Source: Grifola frondosa (lineage: Eukaryota; Basidiomycota; Agaricomycetes; Polyporales; Grifolaceae). Taken from it: a stretch of DNA of 64,000 nt. The stretch covers positions 433,976 to 497,975 of the forward strand of contig LUGG01000029.1 of the NCBI GenBank assembly GCA_001683735.1. The letters run 5' to 3'. This document shows, one piece after another, positions 43,651 to 56,916 of this stretch. The first letter of the stretch is position 1, and every line of letters starts with the position of its first letter. Below the pieces are notes generated by a model. The model worked only from the letters and a program-made list of their open reading frames with translations, searched no databases and was not told where the DNA came from. The translations under genes and the position numbers were made by a program.

Positions 43651-43689
43651 GTGCACGACATGACGCGTGCGCGTGACGAGCTGAGCTAG

Positions 43690-44420
43690 AGTTATTAGGC
43701 GCTTCAGTGGTTGATTTTAATGACCTAGCGCTAGGGTTAGGCTTACAAGCGCTAGCAGCTAGCGGCCGGAATGGTCGGCGCCTCACGTTTTCACATCGGC
43801 GCTTGATCAGTTGGACTCGTTCGGCTCTTACTGTGGTCCTCGACGTTATGCATCCTCAAGGCCTCACGCGCACGGTTAGTCATATTTAAACCTCTATCTA
43901 GGTACTGAAGATTGTTATCAAAACATTGCAGATTGCCTCAAGGGTGTTATCCTACCAAGCTTTGGAGTCCGAAGTCCCAGAGATAGGCGTCCTTCAACCA
44001 TGTTGCCTATATGGCTCCCCATGTCCATCTGGACGATATATAATTGAAGCTACGTGTTCTCAGTTGGTGTGTGAGATGGAGGAATAGGCAGATTCATTGA
44101 CTCGTCGAGTGCGATGCTGCGGCGGTAAGTCCTCTCAGGATCGATCCTCCACGTTTGTTCTCATTGTCTGCGCGCAGAACCATTATTTTTTGTACACCTA
44201 CAGTGCGGAGAAATCCACAGCACCGTATAGTCTGGAGAATGTACTTGGAGATGCCGAGCTGATTAGTACGTCGACCTTACGGTTGTCCTTAGATGTACAT
44301 GTCGACTTTCTGCAGGTGTTTTCCAGATCGGTGTGACGTATGTAACATGCATCATCATCGTCTTCACTTTTCTATGGTGCGCTCATGTGATAATGTTAGC
44401 ATTTCGCTTGTGCTTAATGG
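43690..44420 (+). repeat. Duplicated block R, copy 1 (intron-bearing gene remnant)
   Basis: Parallel to 53,466-54,230 and 58,730-59,520. All copies share a TAGCGCTARGGTTAGGCTTAC stretch, a putative start (ATGCATCC), conserved introns (GTAAGTCCTC..GCGCAG and GTACGTCGA..CTGCAG, 50-53 bases), a CPSGR peptide and a final GVFQIGVTYV.. hydrophobic stretch. Here a stop follows CEMEE before the second intron. Product unknown; possibly a small membrane protein. Confidence 0.5.
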
Positions 44421-45453
44421 CCATTACATGCACAGAAGGGCGTGGAGACAGTTCAGTCCGCGCAGCGATTTTGGAAACATGCCTCCGCTGAAAAGGTTCA
44501 GGCACTGACTCTTACCGTCAACAACTGCACATTCGACTGATGGGTCTCTTCTTCACAGATTGATCTTATGTCAAGTCTTGGGATCATCGCGTGAGACCCC
44601 CAGTTCGCGAAGCATATCTGGGGCGTCAGACAGTCAATATCGGCACGAGCGGGGAGCTGTAACCCAGCCAGCGTCAGGAGGGCAGCCCGACTTCTCAACT
44701 CATGTGCACCTCCAGCTCCTCCATGCGTCGCCTGACACTCCCGATGCAGTCCCCTGGTAGCCTCACATGCTTCTGCACTAGCGGCTTGTTCTTTTCACGC
44801 CCACCACCACATACCCTGGCACGCCGCAGCAGACATATACAACATGGCGAGATGTGCGTACGTGCATCAGGATGTGCATGAGAACCGCGAGCGCGTGGGC
44901 ACTGGCATCGCCTAGTCCAGAAATCATCAACCTAGGTGCACTTGGGGCCAGGCGGGGAGCGAGTCTGCAGCTGGCGATGCGCGTCGCGCTGCTGTGCGCT
45001 CTCGAGACGTGCTCGAGCTCCGAGCCTCGCTTTTTACATGCAAGTCCGTCGAGAATTAACTTGGGTGGAACATGTCTGTTACGTTCCGTCGGGTCGCGAG
45101 ATAATCTGTGGAGGCATTACAATTGTGTTTTCTTCTTTTTGTATTCTACGGTGTATGCCAAGTGCGTCCTGAGGAGATCGTGCATATTAATCCAATAGAT
45201 CAACGAAAAAAGGAATAGATAAGAGAGTGATGCTGGTTTAGTACACATGATGTGACCTCGTGGCGGCAGATCTCTATAATTTATGACACAGAGTTACAAT
45301 ACTCCAAGAAAGCAACAAAGGACGATGCCTGACGCCAGACGGATTCCAGTTCCTACGTGCACTTTTTTCTTCTAGTTTCAGTGTCAGCAAGCACGCTGTG
45401 GTGGCAGGATCGAAATAGCGCACGAGCCGAAAGAATATCACAGTCCTGGTAGC
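44421..45453. repeat. Duplicated block S, copy 1
   Basis: Matches 54,230-55,230 and, partly, 49,850-50,300 and 61,190-61,380. Shared landmarks are GAGCCTCGCTTTT followed by ATGCAAGTCCGTCGAGAATT, and a GTATTCTAC stretch. Minus-strand frames share LQLPARA. No product can be named. Confidence 0.45.
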
Positions 45454-47127
45454 TTACTCCCTGAACCCGGATGGACCGGCTTCGGCTTCAGATGGCTCAT
45501 GGAAACTAATCTGGCCTAACTCCATTTCCTCGTCATTGTCCAGCATGTCCTCGGGTTCGCCCTCTCTATCGGCTCTCTGCTCGGCCAAGGAACTGCGATC
45601 GGTTGCAGAGAATGAGAATTCGTGGTCGAGGGGGGCACCGAGGGGTTCGACGAAACCTCAAACTGGACCGAGCCGACAAACGACGGGCGACTTGAATCTT
45701 CGTTGCTGCGTTGGGATGCATCGATTTCACGGAGATTGAGCATGAACCGCGAGATGAGAATCGCTGTTATTCTGTGCCGCAACGAATGTCAATACAGATC
45801 AAATTGAAGAGCAATCAAGTGCAGTTACTCACGGATTGATGAACTGGTCAATATATGCGAAGCCTTCCTAATGGAAATAAATATGGTCGTAAGTTATGAT
45901 CGGTAGCAATTCGGAACAAATCTCCCTACAAAGGTTTCTCCAAAATATAAGAATAAAATATCTGCAACGTTCATCACCAACATAGCTCTATCGAATATAC
46001 CATTGTCAATTAACATCAGACCTATTTCAGCTTTTGATAACCTACAAGAAGTATACCGTACCTGACGGGGTCTCATCAGGTCATGCATATATCAAGACAG
46101 GAATGGACACTTACCGTCCCTCAGGATCACCGTGTGCAACGAAGTTCGGAGATTAGCTTCCGCAGCAGCTCGTCGCTTCCAGTACATGTAGATACGGTTA
46201 CTGCAATAACCAGTATTTCTGCAGTGATTGTGGCCGCATCCCCTATATACGACACTTGGATTATTGCGTGAGTAGAGCACGTGAGCAATATGAGGCCAGC
46301 AGCACTACATACGTCTATACGAGGCACGGATTCAGTCAGTGAGCAGCAGCGACATCAACGAATTTCACTGACATGCTGGAGAGTTCTGGTGAGAACAAAG
46401 GCATTCCTGTACAGTTGACCGGAGGTGGAGCTACAACCACTATTTGCCACACATTTAGAAACTAGAAGTACATGCTGCACTTCAACTTCATGCCAGGCAT
46501 AATGTCGAGGTCAGCTCACCAGGTCAACTCCGCAAGGAATCAGTGACAAGATGAATATCAATAAAGCAATTTGCCATTGATGACTGGTCAAGGCATATGC
46601 TCGGAGGCTCGAGAATGCTTCACAAAATATAAGTTCCCGGTCAGGAGTGAGAAATATCGTATGGCTACTCACCGGCCACAAGGAGAAGGAAGAGTAGGTC
46701 AAAAACTGGCGACAACCAAAACATTGCAGAACAGCTCTGGAAATTATGAGTGAGCAAATAGTTTATACTAGCAGGATGAGGACGTACCCTTAATGATAAT
46801 GGATATATGGTTATGAGGTCAAAAATGAGTGCCAGAAGCATAGAGTATCTTCCGACCAAAAAAATCAACGTGGCTGCCGAAAATCGACGCTTCCATACGA
46901 GCTGATATTCACGGTCGAACGTGATGAAGTACTCGTAGACAAGAAGCGCTGCAACAAATAGGAGTGAGAAAGTTACCAGAGATTGTATGTGAACCACTGA
47001 CCTGTTGCCGATACACTACAACATATCTCGATGAAGCTGTGCGAGAGGATATATTGGATGAGAAAAATATCGCGGTAGGAGTCACTCACGTTTGCTGGGC
47101 AACCGCGGCGTTGGCAGCGGATGACAT
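45454..47127 (-). pseudogene. DUF6533 membrane protein gene, copy P1 (frameshift in last exon)
   Basis: Starts MSSAANAAVAQQ at 47127 with a GTGAGT intron, then the DUF6533 core ALLVYEYFITFDREYQLVWK and RRFSAATLIFLVGRYSMLL. Further exons carry NFQSCSAMFWLSPVFDLL, FSSLRAYALTSHQWQIALL and LRTSLHTVILRDGK, and the last exon MRHRITAILISRFMLNL. Six to seven membrane helices are expected. In the last exon a base is missing at about 45655 relative to copy P2, so the C-terminal EAEAGPSGFRE lies in another frame. Up to that point the gene looks usable. Role unknown. Confidence 0.8.
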
Positions 47128-48450
47128 GGTGTGAGGTCGTCCGAACCGCTTTGAACTCGATGCTCTAGCAGAAATGGACAGATGCTGCTCTTATATCTAC
47201 CCCGGACGACAACATCACCAAACTGCGATAGCCTTGCCGTCAGAACGTGATTGATCATAGATAGCTGTACAAGTGCAACGAGGAAACAAGACAGGAAGGA
47301 GAATCTGAATGAATGCTCGCCTCAGTACTGCGGATGATGTTCACTCAAGACGCCAACATATATTTTTGGGTCCTCCAGAATGAGACGGAGCATCTAGATG
47401 TTCGCTGTCACAGTTGAGATGAGTAGTTTTTCATGGTACCAGGATAGATCACTTGCCTAATAATGCAATACGTATGATATATATCACTGGGAATATCCGT
47501 AAGCCGCACAGCAGACATAGCACTACCCTTCGTCCACAACATCTTGTGCCATGAATAGCACCAAAAGATGGGAGACGATGGCTGTAAATTAACAACCCAA
47601 TGGTTGAACAGGTACGTCGGAAGGAAGCCGAAGTACAGGCTGTACATCGGCCACGGCATGTTGGTAGCTTTCTAGATACGATAGGAACAGAGCCCAGGGT
47701 GAGCGTGAGTCCTGACTGCACGATGTCAGTAGACGCAGAATCATGAATCGGTGGATGTGATGTGTCCACAGCCGAGTGCAGCAATGCTCTGCCCTCTCAT
47801 AATAGCCTTTGAAGTATAACGAAGCGTAACAATGTGTCGTTACTGTACTGACGGTTACAGAACTTCAGAAGACAAACTTCGGCCACTCAAAATGCACATC
47901 TGTCAAATACAGTCGTCCGCGACGATGCGTCATCGACAACTGGAAATAACCAGCGATAGCTCACAGTACCTGGAAGTCATGGCTCGGGAGATGCTCCATC
48001 AGCAAAATGTGGTTTGGCTGGTACGGACTTTAACTGGAGCGACCTACCGAAAGAAATACACTCCAGCAACATTTGGGAGGATCTACTAGAGCCTAGTAAG
48101 TTCGGACATCTGTTCAGAGAGCGTCGATGGTGAACATGTGATCATGAACGCGTGCGTCACAGACGCTATCAAAAGTGGACAAGTAAAAATACGGCTGAAC
48201 ATTGACTGTCGAGGGTTATCATCAGGATCAAGACTCGAAAAGGGGCATGTGGACGGAAATGCTCGACAAAGATAGAGACGCATGTAGTTACCAGCAACAC
48301 CACCGAACAGCACCGAGATAGCGCATCGGCTCCTCATCCATGCCCAGACCAAGTGTCTTAGTCGCGATAGCGTCGTCTGGCGGAGCATAGTGCGTATATA
48401 GTGGAACCGCCGTGAGATCGTCAGGAAAGGTCTGCCCACGCACCCCGCAG
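47128..48450 (-). repeat. Duplicated block Q, copy at 47-48 kb
   Basis: Aligned with 56,917-58,260 and 10,500-11,336. Minus-strand frames show the conserved pieces FLPTYLFNHWVV and PPDDAIATKTLGLGMDEE with stops between them. This uninterrupted copy shows that the left and right flanks of the KDZ element are normally adjacent (48,360-48,480). Confidence 0.5.
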
Positions 48451-48960
48451 CGGGTTGGAGTGGAATTGGATGCCGTGGCGTCTATCTTCGACATCTGATT
48501 GATGCCATATGTAGCGTAGGGTAGCACGGGTCGCTGGTAAGGGAGAACGTGAGGGAGCTGAAGCCGCGCATGGAGGAGCTGGAAGGTCGCCTGACTGCGG
48601 CTCGCTCGCGCCGATTCTGTAGCTGTCCGATGACCCCGCTACATTCCACGAGGAGCTCACATGACGTATGGTCCACAGGATCTGACATATGGTCAATGCG
48701 TAAAAGCAGAGCAGTCAGTCGCATGGACAGTTATTGATGGTAGAAATAGGTGCCTGAGCCTGTTCAACAGAGGCGTCTTGCCCAAAATCAGGACGCAGAC
48801 TGTGAACGAAGGATTGAACTGCCTCCACGACGTTCTTCGCACATAATGGCCATTAAGCACCGGAAAGATACTTGTACCATCGAATGTGAAGGGAGGACGC
48901 CTGCAGGAAGTCACCATGGACATTTCAGGACGACTGGAGGATCGACGTACTAAGTACGGC
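48405..48960 (-). repeat. Inverted partial copy of blocks R/S
   Basis: The reverse complement resembles 44,270-44,790: a GTACGTCGA..TTCCTGCAG intron-like start, the VLNGHYV..SWRQFNP peptide (compare VLNGHYMHRRAWRQFSP) and the S-block Ser/Arg-rich stretch. It is in opposite orientation to the other copies, so a local inversion occurred in the array. Confidence 0.6.
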
Positions 48961-49849
48961 AATTCCTATGGTATTCCAAAGAACATACGACGTTATGGAT
49001 CCCCTCGTGCAGTACGTGTAGAATAGCGTATACGGACAGGGGTTGAAACCAAGTGTGGACGATCAGACCTGAATGGACTTACCGACTCAGCAATGCACTC
49101 AACGAGTCCTATGCATGTCCAAGAAGGTCGTTCTGCCACTGGTCGACCGCGCATTCAACGTCATCTGTGCAGCGCAGCAGCCGTTCAACGAGCTGTTTGC
49201 ACACAATGCATCCCTCGTGTTTGCAGGGCGCTAGACGTCCTCGAGTTTAACGGCACGCTCACGGGCCTCTTCCCCAATGCTCTCGCCCTCGCTGCACAAC
49301 GTTGGAGAGCTCTGTCTGGCAAACGTCGTTGGATCATCCTCCTGCGACTGGGTCCACAACAATATTAACGTCCGTTGTGCCGTGCGTAGAGGACAGCTAT
49401 AGCCTCTGTGTTCGATCCACAATTAATGGTTGTGCTAGTAAGTGCGCTGTGGAGGTACAAGTATGAAAAGATGTGCTGCAAGACCTAACCTTAGTACCCG
49501 TTGGCCGGCGCCACCGACCAAGTGTCATGTAAGCGCCCAAATGGTGGCGTTCTCAGCACCGACTGCTCAGATGCACAACTCAAGTAAGTACTCACGATTC
49601 AACTAGTCACTAGCAATAAAGTACTACAGTCACTATTAATCATTACAATGGCTGCATTACACACTAGTACTAGCTACAACGTTCACGGTACGTTTTTACT
49701 ACAGCAAGACATATGTGCGTGTTCCCACTATTTTTCCGCTATGATCCTATCTAACACCAAGTCCTTAGATAGACGATTCTGTCCATTCCATTGTCGCTAA
49801 CTAGCATTCCATTATAAGATAGGAGAAGAGTGATTGGGTCCCGCGGAGA
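48961..49849. other. No gene recognised
   Basis: Only short frames with no conserved features. The stretch at 49,560-49,800 is AT-rich with many ACTAGT/CTAG words. Confidence 0.4.
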
Positions 49850-51388
49850 TGTCATCCTGCAGTGTGCCCGCGAGCGCGGCCTCGGTGCATATCTGCATGA
49901 CGACTCAGACTTCATCGATTCTCCACACCCGCCACCGCGCGCCCTGCAACGCCGCAGCAGACGTGTGAAACGTGACGAGCGTGCGCAGGAACATCAGGTT
50001 GTGTGGGATGTGGGGGAGCACCGCAAAGTGCATGAGGACCGGCGTCAGCAGGTCAAGCCCATCATCGACGCGGGGACGCTCGGGATCAGGCGGGGCGCGA
50101 GTCGGTGGTGCGGTACGACTGACGGTGCTGCGCATCGTGCTGCTGTGTGCTCGCGGGGAGACGCGCTCGAGGTCCGAGCCTCGCTTTTCGCATGCACGTC
50201 CATCGAGAATTCATGTGGGTGGCAGGTGTCTGTTACATTCTGTCAGGTAGTGAGAGAAGTTCTGGAAATATGTTTTTGTATTCTACAGCGTGTTACAAGC
50301 GCACCCCGAGCCTGTATATTCATAGATCTAGACACCGACATCAGAATTTGCTGTCAGAAGTTGGGGTGGACAGTTTTTCGGGGCACCTGGGTGCGTGGTT
50401 TCCCAAAATATCGCATCGTATGTTATCCGCATCATGCATAATATCAGTAGGATGGCCAACTGCCTGTCGGCGGCGATATCTTACATCAGTCAGGGAAGGT
50501 GTTGACCAACGGATCCAAATAAATAATCCAATGGTGTCGAAGTACAGGCTGTGTATCAGCGCCACGGTAAATTCTTGACAGATGGAATAGGAACAGAAAC
50601 AAAGGGGACCATGACAGGTTGTACGTTCGCCGACTCGGATTTATGCCTCTTCCAAGATGCTGACTCCATCTCTTCGTACAGAATGGAAGCTCATAGACTT
50701 GATATGTACTCATCCCGCGCTTTTCTCGTTCTTGGCCATGGTTCGCGTTGATTAATTTGGGTGAGCTTGGTTCGTGGACGGAATGCGGATGGATAAATTC
50801 ACCTTAATGGTCCAAAGACTGTTCTCCTAAAGATCACATCCAATTTTATATGATTTGAAGGCGCGCTCGTGTCAAAGTGGTCTACTAACAAAATCGTGTT
50901 GAGATGCTCCACAGAAATGGGACCATATTCCAACGCCAACGATAGACCGTATCATGAGAGGATGTCCTACGTAATAGAGTAGCATGTTAGAGGCCATCAG
51001 TACAGATGATCGCGCTGAGATGTGTAGTCAAGGGGCAAGATGCCAAGAGAAACAGAAACAGTGGGAGAGAGGTCGCTGGTGAATATTTTGCTTTTCCTTG
51101 TCAAGAACGTTGCGTGTATAAGAGAGGTTTTGGGTTTGACTATTAGTATTAGGCGGTCATAGATTGGATGGATCCTCATCGTACTAGCGGACAGGGCACT
51201 ACACTCAGCGACTGAACATGGATGATAGCGCAGTTATCCGATGTGGACAAACCGTCAGGACACATGAAGCTAATCCAGCTCGTTGTCGTGAAAAATGGCC
51301 GTTTTCGTATGCCATCCTGCTGAATCCCACCTCTAAACATTCAATTCATGGGCATCGTGACTGGTACGTGAGCTTAGTGGATGTCATA
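49850..51388. repeat. Mixed partial copies of blocks S and Q, then asparaginase 3' flank
   Basis: 49,850-50,300 matches block S (GAGCCTCGCTTTTC and its surroundings). 50,480-50,700 shows patches of block Q (GGAATAGGAACAGA). From 50,950 the sequence matches the 3' flank of asparaginase copy 1 (3,095-3,270). No intact gene. Confidence 0.45.
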
Positions 51389-52455
51389 CTAATTGAAATG
51401 CAACAAAGGCCTACCATGGTCATATTTACCGAGGCAAACGACACCTCCAATTCCCCCGTCCTGACGTAACTCCTCGACGCACTGACTTGCCGCCTCATCC
51501 AAACACTCGCCTGAACACTGCATGCGTCGTCCGATGGTTGATGCAGTCGCGAGCCGTTTAAGATACTGCCGATGCACGTTAGCAGCTTCAACCTGTGAGC
51601 AAAATTCACGTACATCGCCATCACCAGTTCCGATCCCACCCATGACGACCTTAGTCCCGCGTCCACGTACCCTGTGCCATGTCTGACGCAATTAACCATG
51701 CAACAGCCATTTCTCTGCCCAGAACCCAGAACCCATGCTCAGTGTGTCCCCGATGCGGCCTAAGAGATTATTGGTGCGTCCTCCAGTCGACGTGACTGTC
51801 GCGACACATACGTTCTCACACAAGGCCACTGTGACCACCGTCCCATTTGGCAGCTCTTCCAGCGGCACGCCTGGTGCAATAGCGTCTGAATTCGACTCCT
51901 CGCCACCACTAGGGTACGGTAGTGGCTCTGCCGGGAGCGCAAGCCAACGTCGGTGCTCTCTCCAGCGTAGTTCTATATATAAATAGCTCTTGAGTGCGAC
52001 ACTGGGGGATGCGCCAAGGGTGTGTGCGGCATTCCCGGAGAGCATGGTATGTGGCACTGCGTAGGGAGCGAGGTAGAGCTCACGCGCGAGCTTGGAGGAG
52101 TTACGCGTGTGCCATACCGCGTCCGTGGAAGGGATGGCGGGGTACGTCGATGGCGAGGCGGATAGCATGATAGATGTCTCGAGTTCGTTTTGCAGAATGT
52201 GAGCTGATATTGAGATGAGTCATAAAAGAAGGCACGGGGCCTTTCCCAGCATTAAATAGCGGGCTCTGATCACAGGGTTATCCCAGATAGAAAGACGGAG
52301 CAGTACACAACAACATACCTTCCCTGACTGAAACTGCAGCCACATCGCCTCTCCATTGTGCCGGCTCCGCCATGCATGACGAGGGTATGCTTCGCTCGAC
52401 GACTAGACTTGAGCGACCGATGCAACAGGAGGAGCTTATCCGATGCATGCGACAC
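51389..52455 (-). pseudogene. L-asparaginase / isoaspartyl peptidase relic, copy 2
   Basis: Direct duplicate of the locus at 3.27-4.52 kb. It keeps HTLVMHGGAGTMER near the start, the nucleophile region NGTVVTVAL, STGGRTNNLLGRIGDT, and a better-preserved C-terminus (GGIGGVVCLGKYDHG). Lesions differ from copy 1: the start codon is GTG (52453-52455) where copy 1 has ATG; a deletion after GTMER removes most of the alpha-subunit including the FNAGKG motif; and the CALCENVC residues after the nucleophile deviate from copy 1. It is non-functional by itself. Confidence 0.75.
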
Positions 52456-53465
52456 AGTCGATGTCCTCGAATTTGTCGAAATGTGTTATCTGGAGATTGA
52501 ATGATAGAAGTATTTTGAGAACCGGAGCACACGGCCATAACTCGAATCTCTAGCACCTGACTGCTCCAGGAAGCACATACACACATTATAGAAATCAAGT
52601 TGAAAATGAGGAAAGGCGCACTATATAAATATGGGAATTGCCGACATTACAGAGCGTAAACACTATTGCACTGCCTGGCCACGAGGATTCGCCCTGAAGT
52701 TGCTGTACATTCTGTTCCTCAAGAACTGGGGTGAAACACCTAGAAGTATGCTGTCAGCAGTTGAGATCAGGATGGATCACGTCCCAAATTATCGCACCAT
52801 GGATCATACATGTCACTGGGAACAATGTCAGTAAACCCGACAACAGATAGCGTACCGCATGTCAGCTAAGAACAATGCAGAAAGTTACGAGCTGTCAATA
52901 AACAACCCAATCATTGAACGGGCCCATTGGAAGGAAGTCGGAACACAGGCTGTGTATCGGCCCCGGCAAGTTGGTAGCTTGCGCGATACGATAGGAACAG
53001 AGCCGGCTGAGAGCCGCGAGTCCAGACCGCACGTTGGCAGACCGGGAATCACGGATGGAAAGATGTGATGTGGCCACTGCGAAGTGATTGTGTGGAAGAG
53101 CATGCAGCTCGATATACAGTGATCCCTCCGTCAACTCGTCGACAAAGGACTGCATCATACGAGAGACCCGGAGGGAGTTGGTGGGGAATTGGATACCGTG
53201 ACGTCTGGTGAAGTGAGCCAGCGCGTCGTCCATGCCGCCATCTGATCTAGACCAAGCTTGGCGCGTTACTCCGATGTCGTTCTCGCTGTCAAAGAAGTCG
53301 ACGACGTCGTTGAACTTGTGTTGATGTATCTCGAGGCCGTGGTCGCGGGTGTCTACGGAGAATGGATGGCCCCCTTCGAACATGACAAGACGAGACTAGC
53401 TATGAAAAATTATCAATTAATGTCTGCGAAAACATATTTGCACGAGATGATGAGTGGAGTTAAGT
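52456..53465 (-). repeat. Asparaginase 5' flank and partial block Q
   Basis: 52,490-52,700 matches 4,560-4,800. 52,740-53,400 is a shortened block Q with a minus-strand frame containing HGIQFPTNSLRVS and NDVVDFFDSENDIG. A deletion separates 53,095 from 53,130 compared with the 47-48 kb copy. Confidence 0.45.
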
Positions 53466-54230
53466 TATCGACGTTTAGGCGCTTCGGATCTTGAGGACCA
53501 AGCGCTAAGGTTAGGCTTACAGACGCCAGCCTACAAGCGCTGGCCGAATTGTAGGCCTTCACCATCATCGGCACTTAGTTGTGCTTGTTTGGTTTCTTCA
53601 TACCACGTACGGACACAACTTGTGTTTTGGACTACAGTAATCTTCAACATGCGTCCTCTCGGTAAGCCATCTTGCCTGATCTATCCATTTGCTGAAGATA
53701 TTTATCAAATATTATAGATTGCAAGGTTTACCCTTCAACGGAAATCCCGAAGTCTTTCCCCTTCTCTCGACATCACAATGTCCGACCGTGCTGGCTATAT
53801 GACTACCCATGTCCATCTGGACGACACATAACCTAGGCTGCCTGATCTCAGTAGTTGGAGAGATGGGAGAATAGGCAAACGCATTGACTTGTCGAGCGCG
53901 ATGCTGTGGCGGTAAGTCCTCCCAGGATCGATCATCCACGTTTGTTATCATTGTTTGCACGCAGAACTATTACGCTCTTGTACACAAACAGTGCGGCGAG
54001 ATCCACAGCACGGTATAGTCTCGAGAACATCCTGAGAGATACTGAACTGAGTACGTCGATCTTCCGGTCGTCCTTAGATGTACATGTCGACTTTCTGCAG
54101 GTGTATTCCAGATCGGTGTGGCGTATGCACTGGACATCGTCGTCGTCTTCACATCTTGTATGGTGCGTTGATATGTCAGGATGTCAGGATCTTGCTTGTG
54201 CTTAATGGCCATTTTATGCAGAGAAGGGTG
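53466..54230 (+). repeat. Duplicated block R, copy 2 (intron-bearing gene remnant)
   Basis: Putative start ATG at 53649 (MRPL), then introns 53662-53717, 53912-53964 and 54051-54100, all GT-AG and 50-56 bases. The exon pieces are CPSGR, the open frame SAARSTARYSLENILRDTEL, and GVFQIGVAYALDIVVVFTSC. A TAG follows the CPSGR exon, so this copy is not fully open. Family unknown. Confidence 0.5.
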
Positions 54231-55233
54231 TAGAGACGGTGAATTCCTTCGTCCACAGATGCGCAGTGATTTTTTGCAACGCACCTCCACTGAAAAGGCT
54301 CAGGAACGTATTCCTGCCATCAGCAACTGCACATACGACTGACGGCTCCCATTTTTACAGATTGATCATCGCGTGAGATGCATAGCTCGCGGAGCGCAGC
54401 TGGGTCGTCAGATAGCCTGCACGAGCGGGCAGCTGCAGCTCAGCGACTGTCAGGATATCGGCCTGACTTCTCAACTCATGCTCACATTCAGCTCCTCCAT
54501 GCACCTCGTAACACTCACGACGCGCTGACGCAGCTCCCTCACATTCACCTGCACCAGCGGCCCGTGGAAGCCTTCTACGACCACCAGCGTGCTCCTGCAC
54601 CGCTGTAGCAGACGTGTGTAATGTAGCGAGGTGCGCAAGTGCGTCAGACTGTGTGGGATCCGCGAGCGCGTGAACACCTGCATCAGCTGGTCCAGCCATC
54701 ATCGACATGAGTGCACTCAGGCGCGAGTCGGTGGCGTGGTGCACCTGGCCGCGCTGCGCGTCGTGTTGCTGTGTGCTCGCGATGGAGACATGCTCAAGGT
54801 CAGAGCCTCACTATTCACATGCAAGTCCGTCGAGAATTCACGTGGGTGGAGGATGTCTGTGACATTCCGTCGGGTCACGAGATAATTTCTGGAGGCATTA
54901 CAATTGTGCGTTTTTCGTTTTTGTATTCTACGGCGTATTACAAGCGCATCCTGAGGAGATCCAGCATATTAATTTAATAAACCAATCCAAAAAGGAACAG
55001 ATAAGAGAATGATGATGGTATAGTACACATGATATGACCTCCCGGTGGCAGATCTCTATAATTTATGACACCAAGTTACAGTACTCCAAGAAAGCAATGA
55101 AGGACGATGCCCGACGCCAGATAGATTCCAGTTCCTTCATGCAGTTCTCTTCTAGTCTCAGTGTCAGCAAAAACGACGTGGCGACGGGATTGCAATATCG
55201 CACGAACTGAAAGATTATCACAGTCTTGGTAGT
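54231..55233. repeat. Duplicated block S, copy 2
   Basis: Matches 44,421-45,453. A minus-strand frame of 129 codons (54,355-54,744) is open and shares ELRSQADILTVAELQLPARA-type sequence with the 44.5-kb copy, but I recognise no family. Confidence 0.45.
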
Positions 55234-56916
55234 TTACTCCCTGATCCCGGATGGACCGGCTTCGGCCTGAGATGGCTCATGAAAACTGATCTGTCCTAAC
55301 TCTATTTCCTCATCATTGTCGAGCATGTCCTCATGCTCGCACCCTCTATCGGCTCTCCGCTCGTCCAGGGAACTGCGATCGATCGCAGAGAGCGAGAATT
55401 CGTGGTCAAGAGGGGCGCCGAGGGGTTCGACGAAAGACGCAAACTGGACCGAGCCGACGAATGACGGGCAACTTGAATCTTCGGTGCCGCGTTGGGACGA
55501 ATCAATTTCGCGGAGATTGAGAATGAACCGCGAGATGAGAATCGCTGTTATTCTATGCCGCAACGAATGTCAATACAGATCAAATTGAAGAGCGATCAAT
55601 CGCGGTTACTGACGGATCTATGAAATTGCTGATATACGAGTCGTCCTCCTGATGACAGTATATGGGGCTCGTGAGTTAGGGTCAGTAGGGATTTGAAATA
55701 AATTTCCTCACGAAGATTTCTCCCAAATATATGAATGCAATATCTACAATGTTCATGAGCAGCAACGCTCTATCGAGTACACCGTTGTCAATTAACATCA
55801 GGTCGGTTTTAACTTTTGATAACATACAGGAAGTACACAGTACCTGATGGGGTGTCATCAGGTCGCGCATATGTCGCGACAGGAATGGAAACTTACCGTC
55901 CCTGAGGATCACCGTGTGGAAAGAAGTTCGGAGATTGGCCTCCTCCGCAGTAGCTCGTCTTCTCCAGTATGTCTGGTGTACGGTGACTGCAAGAACCAGT
56001 GTATCTGCAGTGATTGTGGCCCCACGCCCTACATAAGACACTTGGATTATTGCGTGAGAACAGCACTTGAGCAATATAAGGCGGACAGCACTACATACAT
56101 CTATATGATGCACGGATTCAGCCAACGAGCTGCAGTGGCATAAATCAATTTCACTGACATATTGTTAAGCTCCGGTGAGACCAAAGGCACTGCTGTACAA
56201 TTGATCGGAGGCGGAGCTACAGCCACAATTTGCCGCACAACCAGGAACTAGATGTATGTGTCACACTTCAATTTGTGCCAGGCTCAACATCGATGGCAGA
56301 GCTCACCAGGTTGATTCCGCATTGAACCAGTGACAGGATGAATATCAACGAAGCGATTCTCCATTGACGACCAGACAAGGCATATGCTCGCAGACTCGAG
56401 AATGCTTCACAAGATATCAATTACCAGTCAGGAGTGAGAATATTGTATTGCTACTCACCGGACACAAGAAGAAGGAAGAGCAGCTGAAAAGCTGTCGCCG
56501 ACCAACTCAATGCAGAACAGCTCTGAAAATTATGAGTGGGCAAATGCAGTCTATAGCGATATGACGGGAACGGTACCCTTATCGATATTGAATATATGGA
56601 TGGGAGGATAAGGATTAATTGTAGAAGCAAAGAATACCTTCCGAGCAGAAAAAGCAATGTGGCCGCTGAGAATCTACGCTTCCATACGAGTTGATATTCA
56701 CGGTCGAATGTGATGAGGTACTCGTAGACCAGAAGAGCTGTAGCAAATAGTAATGAGAAAATGCCCAGAGATTGTACGTGAATCATTGACCAGTTACCGA
56801 TACAATGCAACATATATTGATGAAGCTGTGCGGTAGGATATATTGGATGAGGAAAAGATTGCGGTAGGAGTCACTCACTTTTGCTGGATCTCTGCAACGT
56901 TGACGGCAGACGACAT
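55234..56916 (-). CDS. DUF6533 membrane protein gene, copy P2
   Basis: The best-preserved member of the array. Starts MSSAVNVAEIQQ at 56916, then a GTGAGT intron. The core reads ALLVYEYLITFDREYQLVWK and RRFSAATLLFLLGRYSLLL. Later exons give NFQSCSALSWSATAFQLL, FSSLRAYALSGRQWRIASL, a helix before RRRATAEEANLRTSFHTVIL with RDGK, and the last exon ISRFILNLREIDSSQ through QAEAGPSGIRE (stop 55234-55236). No break was noticed in the exons examined. Expected to be a multi-pass membrane protein of unknown function. Exact exon borders are not resolved. Confidence 0.8.

Noticed and set aside
47408..47659. Pheromone receptor (STE3-like) in block Q
   Set aside because: The hydrophobic stretch FLPTYLFNHWVV suggested a receptor helix, but none of the conserved STE3 motifs appears and the frame is broken elsewhere.
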